Below, piece by piece: positions 56,584-64,000 of a stretch of DNA of 64,000 nucleotides. Positions within the stretch are counted from its first letter, which is position 1, and each line of letters opens with the position of its first letter. The position numbers and the translations under genes were made by a program. This DNA comes from Acanthochromis polyacanthus (lineage: Eukaryota; Chordata; Actinopteri; Pomacentridae): the NCBI RefSeq assembly GCF_021347895.1, contig NC_067122.1, forward strand, positions 32,587,215-32,651,214, in the 5' to 3' direction. The notes below the pieces were generated by a model. That model was not told the DNA's origin, did not search any database, and saw only the letters and a program-made list of their open reading frames with translations.

Positions 56584-56732
56584 AGTGAATGGGACTGTTT
56601 GATTGGATGAGTGGGAGCAAAACAGTAGAGAGGAGGTAAAGTGTCTGGGTGGGTGTTTAAAAAGTAGACATTTGTGTGGCGGCCAGCTGAGAGCTACCTG
56701 GTTCTGCTTGACCCACCAGAAGAGTGTGTGTA

Positions 56733-56734
<2 letters not shown>

Positions 56735-56799
<65 letters not shown>
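56735..56799. repeat. (GT)n microsatellite
   Basis: About 32 GT units, opposite in strand sense to the CA run 170 bp upstream. Confidence 0.97.
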
Positions 56800-56802
<3 letters not shown>

Positions 56803-59261
56803 GTGGTGGTCCAATGGTGTATGGAGGTCAAACAGAGATAATAGAACAAGTGTTTGAGAAGTGATAGATGTTTTCAGTTTCTGTTAAAAATAATGGATTT
56901 AACATTTGCCTGAATGACTTAGTTTTGATTTTAATGTAAGACTGATAATCAACACAGGTTAACTAGATAGGCAGAGCCACACAACTAATGACAAAACAGG
57001 CTTTTTAAAAATATTTTAACAGCAAGCATCTGAATATTTCAGCTAAAAGGAAATGTTTCTCAGAATTAGCATCAAGATGCTCCACTAACCAATCCAAATC
57101 CAAATGTCAATATGAAACGCTATTTCCACCTTCACAAAAGCATAACCCTCTCATTTCTGTCTGATAAGAGTCAGATTCACTGTCACAACAGAACTGTGCA
57201 TTACAGTGTCCATGCAAACATAAAATAAAACAAATACTGGAACCAATGAAGCCAAACAACACATCTAAGTTAAAGAAAAAGTACAAGTAGCTATATATAA
57301 ACATCTCCTGTAGTGTTTTGATATAGTTTTGCAGTTTGAAATTCTCACAGTCTTTCTGACATTGTAGAGGCATGAAAAAGACTAGCTACTATTATGAATG
57401 ATGACCACTCACAGGTATGTCCAGCCATCAAACTACTGAAAACACTGTGCATTTGTTGTATTGTTACTTCCCCCATACTCCACACTGCACCAAAGAGGAC
57501 CCTACATTAGCTTCAACGGAGGAGGAGAGCTCTCTCTGGCCATCAAGAGCTATTGCCCTGCCCTTTCCAAGAGGGAATCATGTAAAGGGACATTTATGAG
57601 TCTTCTCTCATCAAACCAACATTGTGCAGGATATTCACCAAGAAGACCTGATGCAGCATTACACAATTTCAAATGAGTTTTTCCCGACAACAGAGTTAGA
57701 GGGTCACTCTGTGCTGGAATGTCTGACTGGTCATCAAACCCCATAAAGTAGCTGGTGGATGTAAACTGACTGGAGCTTAAATGAGAATTGCAGTCAATTT
57801 TGTGATGGCTCAGCATCCAAGTTTTATTGTTTTAATGCGAATGAAAACGACAGAGGACTTGGATTTCAAAGGATTTGATTTCATCAATGCACTCATGGTG
57901 AAGTGTTGAGATCAGGAATGTCATCAGGCACTTTGGAAGAGCAAGAGGCCTTGGAGTGGAGAACTGAGAGGACAGAGATGTGGGAGTTATTAAAGAACAA
58001 GGAGAGGAGCTAGAAAATGTGGGAGTGGGGGGAAGGGGGGCACAAATGGACTTTGGAGGGTCCTTGACCTCAGCTCAGGGGCAAGTCTTCTGCATTAGCT
58101 TTGGTCAGAATGTGATAATAAGTAGTCACAAAGCATCACGTTTTATTTGAGAATCTAGGTCACATGAGAGAAATGGGGTAAGAGCGAAGGTTTTACATGC
58201 AACCAATTCTGAGCGTATTGATGGAGGCAGTGGAGAGGAGCTGACAGGCTGTCCTTCCTGTCTCTGAGCCGAGGTGAGTCACACAACCGACACATAAAAC
58301 GCCCAGTTTGAGTTCTTGGGAAAAATATTAGAAGAAAAAGCCAAAGGATCAGACAAAAGAGACAGCCAAAGCTCCTGTATGTTCTTCTCTCTCTGTCTCT
58401 TTCTCTCTGGAAACAATAGTCACTTTGTTGTATAAAATATGAGCTGGGTGTTTGGAATTGCGAGATGTTTTTTTTGTTTCTTTTCTCTTCTCTAACTGTC
58501 ACGCCAGAGATTTGGAATTCATGACATGGATCAGCATAATGGGTTGCTGGGAACATGCAAAGTGAAAGAGAGCAAAAGGAAAAAGGAAAGAGACAGACCA
58601 AGGGGAAAAGTAAATTCATTTGCAAAGGGGGCTACACTTGTAATTAAATTTCAAGCTAAAAGCTCTGTTCATCATGCATTCTCATTTGCATCCTGCTTAA
58701 ATATGCATGAATTTATTTTGCATGAGCAGGCACAGTATCTGCACGTGAGATGTCACACATGATCTGCTGAAAAAAGAAAGGACAAAAGACATTATTTCAA
58801 AATCTCTTCTGATGTGAGCTATCAGAAGCCTTGGTCATGGTTTTTTTTTTTATCATACATTTCCTCCTTCCTTCCATTGTAAATTCAAACCAGCATATTA
58901 AGCTTTTTTTTTTCAGGGTGACTTGTACTCTTCAAATGATCTTCATGTATCGTGTAGCACAACATCAGCGCGGATGTGAGATATAAAAACCAGACAAAAT
59001 CAAAGCAGTGCCCTGTCATCAAATTGATCTTTCTTGCAATATGTATTCACGTGTTTCGTGGCACTCAGTCTCTATCAGTGTGCTACTGAGTAATTTCTGG
59101 CACGGTCTAATTTCTCACTCCATTTGAGACACCTTCACTAGGATCTAATGAGCTGCAATTGTTTTCTTTAATGGAAGATTATCCAGGAACATGAATTAAA
59201 AGACAAAAAATAAACTAACAAACAGACAAAAAAAACAAACAAGAAAGCTACTACAGGTTTG
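56800..59261. other. Stretch without recognised gene
   Basis: Contains a cluster of octamer/POU-like words at 58670-58725 (ATTTGCAT at 58684, ATATGCAT at 58701, TTTTGCAT at 58716) in AT-rich sequence, possibly a regulatory element. A minus-strand frame at 57550-57816 has a protein-like stretch (LLGEYPAQCWFDERRLINV) but no family or splice context I can recognise. Confidence 0.35.
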
Positions 59262-59404
59262 TTAATAATAATAATCATAATAAGTTTTTCAAAATACTCC
59301 AAGACACTTTACATTATAAAATCAGCAAACATTAGAACATCATAAAAGAAATCATAAAACACATCATAAAAATAAATTAGTATTACGTATCAAAAATCAG
59401 TCCT
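59262..59404 (-). mobile_element. LINE 3' tail
   Basis: The minus strand reads ATAATGTAAAGTGTCTTGGA, then GTATTTTGAAAAACTTATTA and a (TTA)n-like tail ending near 59262. I recognise this as the 3' end of an L2-type fish LINE. It probably belongs with the reverse transcriptase piece at 60064-60412, with the Harbinger element between them. Confidence 0.6.
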
Positions 59405-59406
59405 GG

Positions 59407-59910
59407 GGTCCGTTCAACAAAGCAGGTTCAACAAACTCTGAGCTTATCCCTGAACTCTCAGTTGATCTACTCTGAGATAGAAAACTCTGAGTTTGTGGTT
59501 TCACAACGGTTGATTTGAGTAGTTTGACCCGGAGTTAAGCGCGTGCACCACAACTCTGAAAAGACAGCATCAATGGAACCCCGATTTGATGAGTCGCCAT
59601 GGCAACAGGGAAGCGGAGGGCTGCGTTTTTCACCCCACTAGAACTAGAAATCCTAACGTGCTCATATGGAGAGTTTGAACACATTTTTAGAAAGAAGAGC
59701 AACACCGCTGCAGCTGCAAAAGAGAGAGAGACGACGTGGAGAACAGCCCGGATCAATGCGTAAGTTTAAATGTAGTCCTTTGTAATCGTAATAATATTAC
59801 AGGGAATAACTGTCTGAATGGTAGAATATTAAGTCATTTCATTTAGGTGAAATCCCGCGTGGCAGCAGCTTAAGATGAAATATAAAAACATTGTTCAAAC
59901 AGGTCAGACC
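59407..59910 (+). mobile_element. PIF/Harbinger element, 5' part
   Basis: The start GGGTCCGTTCAACAAAGCAG followed by several CTCTGAG words (AACTCTGAGC, CTACTCTGAGATAG, AACTCTGAGTTTG) is a terminus I associate with fish Harbinger elements. It is followed by the element's Myb-like gene exons. The transposase gene and the opposite end were not found. Confidence 0.6.
59599..59902 (+). pseudogene. Harbinger Myb/SANT-like DNA-binding protein, two exons
   Basis: Exon 1 (59599-59759) opens at ATG and encodes KRRAAFFTPLELEILTCSYG, then EFEHIFRKKSNTAAAAKERE and TTWRTARINA, ending at a GTAAGT donor. This is the start of the Myb/SANT-like domain found in the accessory gene of PIF/Harbinger transposons. 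Exon 2 (59847-59902) follows an AG and includes WQQLKMKYKNIVQT before a GT donor, which is the next part of that domain. Bases between the acceptor and WQQ are deleted, and the joined frame meets a stop, so this copy is dead. In active elements this protein guides the transposase to the termini. Confidence 0.75.
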
Positions 59911-60063
59911 TCGGCATTATCTCATGGAGGTACTTCATGTTGATCATGTTTTACATTGTAAAGTAGCCTAAATATTAAGTGGCTGTTTGACTGTGCAGTT
60001 GTTTTATCCACACATAGCCTAAATGTCTGCATCCATATCATGTCCTGTTAAATAATTGCATTG

Positions 60064-60412
60064 GAGGAACAGAGGCTGTGGGAGGCAGTGTGGTGGTGGA
60101 GCAGGTGTCTGAGGTATGGGGGTGCTTGGTTATGGAGGGCTGTCTGGGTCAGCAGAGGACTTTGACCTGGATGTGTTGTGGGACAGGGAGCCAGTGGAGG
60201 TTCTGGAGGACAGAGGTGATGTTTTCATGGGAGTGGGTGAGGAGGCAGGCAGCAGAGTTGTGGATATGCTGTTTAAGTTCACTGAGAACTTTTGAAGATG
60301 AACCATAGATACTGCTGTTGCAGTCATCAGATGTGATGAATGCATGGGTGAGGGTTTCAGCAGCAGGAAGGAGAGTGAGCTGCAGAGGCGAGCGATGTTT
60401 TCCATGACATGC
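60064..60412 (-). pseudogene. L2-type LINE reverse transcriptase C-terminal fragment
   Basis: With frameshifts, the minus strand gives AETLTHAFITS, DDCNSSIYGSS, IHNSAACLLTHS, NLHWLPVPQHIQVKVL. These match the conserved end of fish LINE reverse transcriptases (AETLVHAFITSRLDYCN..L.G, QN.AARLLT, LHWLPV..RI.FK.L). The fragment is truncated at both ends. Confidence 0.75.
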
Positions 60413-62508
60413 AGTCTTCTTCTATGCTGTTGGATCTTTGTTCTTAATTGTTTTTGCTTTATTTACAAGTGTGGTGTCCATTCCAAATGTGTCTGTTTGA
60501 AGTATTAGTTTAAGCTATCTTCTCTCTCCTCAGTGGAAAACGTGAATTGAAAAAGCACAATACAAATAAACAATGTTAAATGATGCATCCAGTAACAACT
60601 ATAATGTTTTAAAATCAGTCAGTACATGTGACCCCATAGTGTCCAGAACTATCACGTAGGGGACGACTATTAACAGAACCAGTTCTGCGTGCTGATATTC
60701 TAATCGGCTGCTGTTTATCAGAGTATCACACATACTGCTGCATCTCCACAAAGAACTCTCGGATCGTTTCATTTTAAATGCTTGTGAATAGCAGCAGTGT
60801 AATCAGCTGTTTCCAGTTTGCAGTGCTTACAAAGGACCACATTGTTGGCATTTTTAGCTGCAGTTGTCTGTGGGAGTTCATAATTTAAGCGGGCACAGTC
60901 ATCTTTGCTGTGTGTCGGTGTTGTATTCGATGACATTGATGAGTCTCATCAGCCCTAACATAGTCACTGACTGCTGCTAAAAGGTAGGTTAGGTTAAGTT
61001 TTTATGTTTCTCAAGAACTGCTCATCCAGACAACTCACACACTCTGCACTGCACCACACACTAGCAACGTATTAAGTAGATCAGACCAACGGCCGAACAG
61101 AAACGCAAAGAACAGACTCATGCAGAGACACACACAGATTCCAGTCATTCATGTGACACATTTGATTGTATATTTTTCTTTAGAATAAATGTGTCCTTGA
61201 GCAATTAATAGTTTCCATCTAAGAATAGCTTTTCAGTTGTTGGCACTTCCCCAAGCTATTTTGTTGGGGACATTTTCAGTGGCAGAGTCGTGCACATTTG
61301 GTGCTCTAGTGAGGATTTGTGGCAGTATTAAATACGGGACTAAGTCAAAATAAAACTCCAGTGTGTGCTCGTGGTAATAAAGAAACATGTCACCCCATGC
61401 AACAGTGTGGCTCACTGACATATCTCAATAGTTTTTGCACAACAACTGAACTTTTTGGCACTGAGAAAGGAGAAATATCAGATTTTGGCTACACACACCA
61501 ATGCAGGTACCTGTTATCTACACTCATTGTTGGCTTTGGTCTGCAAACCGTGTTTGTTGACCATATTGGAGAATATTGACAGCCTTTATCTTGAAATGGC
61601 AGTCTGTTGTCCTCTTTAGGCCGCCATTTTAAACCAGACATGGACCAAAGGTGGAATATCATGGCCTGCTAGAGTGAAAGAATAGCATCCCATTGTGTAG
61701 CTTTTGTATTTTAATAAATCACCAAAGCAAATGCTTTGTGTTCACTAAATGGTCTGCTCTCTTTCCATTAGCATCACATTTAGCCACGATGCACTTTGAG
61801 GATGAGAGCATTCAACACGACAGCATTCCACTGCATATTTAACACTGTGGGACCAGTGGAGGAAGGATTGCACTTTGTAAATAAGTAAAAAAAACAAAGA
61901 CTGAGTGTGTGTTTATATGTCTGAGCGAGACAGACTAAGTTAAGGGGGAGGGTTACACAAGAGAGAGAGACCGAGTCAGAGAGATTATCCATGGTTAAAA
62001 GTGTAACAATGCTTCTCTGTTCCAAGTTGCATAATTCAAAAGCCATCCCTTTCCTGTTGTGTTGTGTTCTGCTTCGCTTCAGGCTGGGTCCTGAGACACT
62101 TTGCTGAGTTCTCCTCAATTGAGACATCATTGTACAGAAGAGGAGAGAGAGAGAGAGAGAGAGAAGTGTTTGCCTCCGTTTTGCTCGACCTTCATTGGAG
62201 CAAATCACAGTTCCATGTTTACGGCGCAGTAACCCTTTTTTCTTTCATTCCCAGAACACACTTTGCATTTTAATGAGGGCCTGGCCTGCATACTAAGTGC
62301 ACATTAAGCAGGCTCTGTGGGGGTGAGTGCGGCGATACATCACGGTCAAAGTGAAGAAGCGCTCTTCAAATTTTAAAGTGAACAAAAGCTGAAGTTTTTC
62401 AGTTCATGGGTGCAGGGGGGATTGAGAAGAGGGAAGGGGAGGGTGGATGTAAATAGATGTTGTGATGAGAGATGATTGGAGAGATCTGGGGAGGCAGGAA
62501 TGGCGAGT

Positions 62509-62510
<2 letters not shown>
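60413..62510. other. Stretch without recognised gene
   Basis: Includes a GA run (62145-62163). Sequence at 62020-62380 is less repetitive and more GC-balanced and could be conserved non-coding DNA. No gene is recognised. Confidence 0.3.
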
Positions 62511-62568
<58 letters not shown>

Positions 62569-62607
62569 TGTGTGTCTGTGTGTCTGTGTGTGTGTGTGTG
62601 TGTCTGT

Positions 62608-62650
<43 letters not shown>

Positions 62651-62734
62651 TGTGTGTCTGTGTGTGTGTGTGTGTGTGTCTGTGTGTCTGTGTGTGTGTG
62701 TGTGTGTGTGTCTGTGTGTGTGTGTGTGTGTGTG
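62511..62734. repeat. Compound (TG)n/(TC) microsatellite, 224 bp
   Basis: Long TG runs are interrupted by single TC units at semi-regular spacing, often as pairs eight bases apart (TCTGTGTGTCTG). The block of TG run plus paired TC recurs about five times, which suggests expansion of a higher-order unit. Confidence 0.97.
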
Positions 62735-64000
62735 GGGTTGGGTTGCTTTAAAGGTGGGGACATAGAGAAGAGTTCCATTTCAGGCTTCCTGAATAGTTTA
62801 TTGTGAAGGTGATTCCAGCTGAAGTGGTAGTAGTGACTGCTGCTAATGAGAGGACAGAGGAAGTCTGAGGTGTACACACAATAGACTGACCAGCTACACG
62901 CTGACTGAATCCACTAACTAATACATTCCAATCACTACAGTAAATGGATTTGCAGTTATATTCAAATAAATGTACTAAAAGGAAATACAGTGCACGTGAT
63001 AAGCAACAACATGTTAATGCAGTTATCTCCAGTGTGTAGAAAGGACAGCGCGAGAACACCAAGCTTCACTTGTGATGTAAATGAAGGAATTTACATATGT
63101 TGTCCACGGCACAGGTTAGGGTAACAGACTTAGCCAGGCTGGTTAGCGAGTTAAAATATTATCATTTAACTAAAAAACATATTGAGATAGTATGTCATTG
63201 GTAATGATATGTCAGAGAACAAGTTTTAAAGAATGATCCGGTAAAATGTCATGATGGGAGGGAAACGACAATGCCCCGATATGAACAAATGCTTCAGATT
63301 ATTCCAGTAATCTTTCTAGATCAAATATTTTCAGCAAATGTTTTCCCACTCTACGATCAAATCATTGTTGTAAGACCACAAATATTTTGTCCATTACAAG
63401 TATTTTGTCCTTCATGCCTCATGTGGACACTCCAACGCTTTGGACTCATCTAACTTTGGGCAGTCTGTGGTATTATGGCTCTGTCTCACACTGTCTGACT
63501 GATGTGACCCTTCTCAAATCAAAGCTGAGGCTGGCACTTGTAATACTTATTTTATTATTATTTAAACATGCTGAAGCAAGCATATTTAAGCACACAACCA
63601 CTCTCAATTCATTTTTCCGAACCTCTATTCTGTACTGGCAAGACAATGAAAACATCAGCTGTTGCTGATGAGTAAATATTTTCAAGCCCACTTACAAAAG
63701 AAATTAAAGTCCCTTTCATACATGGGGCATGGAACATTGGTGGCTTTATCAATCCATTAAATTGACAGTACTGTACACATTAACCCTTTTCAAACATGTT
63801 TCAGCTTTACGTTTTTTCCCTCACGGCTGCATTCACAGTGCCAGAAAGTGCTGCAGTGAGCACACAAAATCTATCATTCATGCGTGACCAGTCAATACAC
63901 CAAGCGATGTATGGTATATGATAATGCAACAGCGGAACAAAACAAAACCAATAGCAACTGATCAAAGAGTTCAAATAACGAACACTACAGTTTATCTGAT
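62735..64000. other. Stretch without recognised gene
   Basis: No repeat, domain or exon is recognised to the window end. Confidence 0.3.

Noticed and set aside
57550..57816. Possible exon with LLGEYPAQCWFDERRLINV
   Set aside because: Protein-like appearance only. No convincing splice sites, start or family, so not called as a gene.

Overview
This window looks like teleost fish nuclear DNA. It holds many decayed Tc1/mariner families, tRNA-derived SINEs with 3' ATGG tails, L2-type LINEs, a DIRS-type tyrosine-recombinase retrotransposon, solo LTRs, hAT-type MITEs and very long CA/TG and TATC microsatellites, and no operon-like or bacterial features. I found no complete host protein-coding gene. 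The window reads as intergenic or intronic sequence dominated by nested, mostly dead mobile elements. Family names come from recognised motifs, not from database searches.

Layout. 1-2.7 kb holds three Tc1-like fragments. 2.7-13.9 kb is mostly unrecognised sequence with SINEs (one with a perfect 12-bp target duplication at 7345-7740), CA/GCAC repeats and a Tc1 remnant. 13.9-15.6 kb is a hAT-type element containing a second repeat, which itself contains a LINE tail. 16-20 kb has a SINE, a 92-bp TG tract, a Ty3/gypsy RNase H remnant and a TATC array. 21.2-26.8 kb has two solo LTRs (one split by a hAT MITE), a 124-bp palindrome, and an almost full Tc1 element with a SINE in its 5' part.

27.5-31 kb is the most unusual region. 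A deleted Tc1 copy was split by a 3-kb element carrying two host-like first exons facing each other. One encodes a SWIM zinc-finger protein (plus strand) and the other a THAP-like zinc-finger start (minus strand). Each has an ETS-type promoter motif. The SWIM exon is broken by a 560-bp MITE. A short MITE at 42.2 kb belongs to the same 3-kb element family.

33.7-45.4 kb is one Tc1 element of about 1.4 kb expanded to 11.7 kb by four insertions: an L2 LINE joined in the same orientation to a DIRS element, a TTAA-flanked MITE, a non-LTR-like insert with a membrane/coiled-coil reading frame, and a 1,021-bp solo LTR. 45.5-64 kb is quieter. It has a possible noncoding transcript near 48-49 kb, a possible gene 3' end near 52 kb, Tc1 and Tigger-like remnants, a PIF/Harbinger Myb-like exon pair at 59.6 kb, LINE pieces, and long CA/TG tracts.

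These parts do not form a pathway. What links them is insertion history: target duplications and split host elements allow a relative dating of successive transposition waves.
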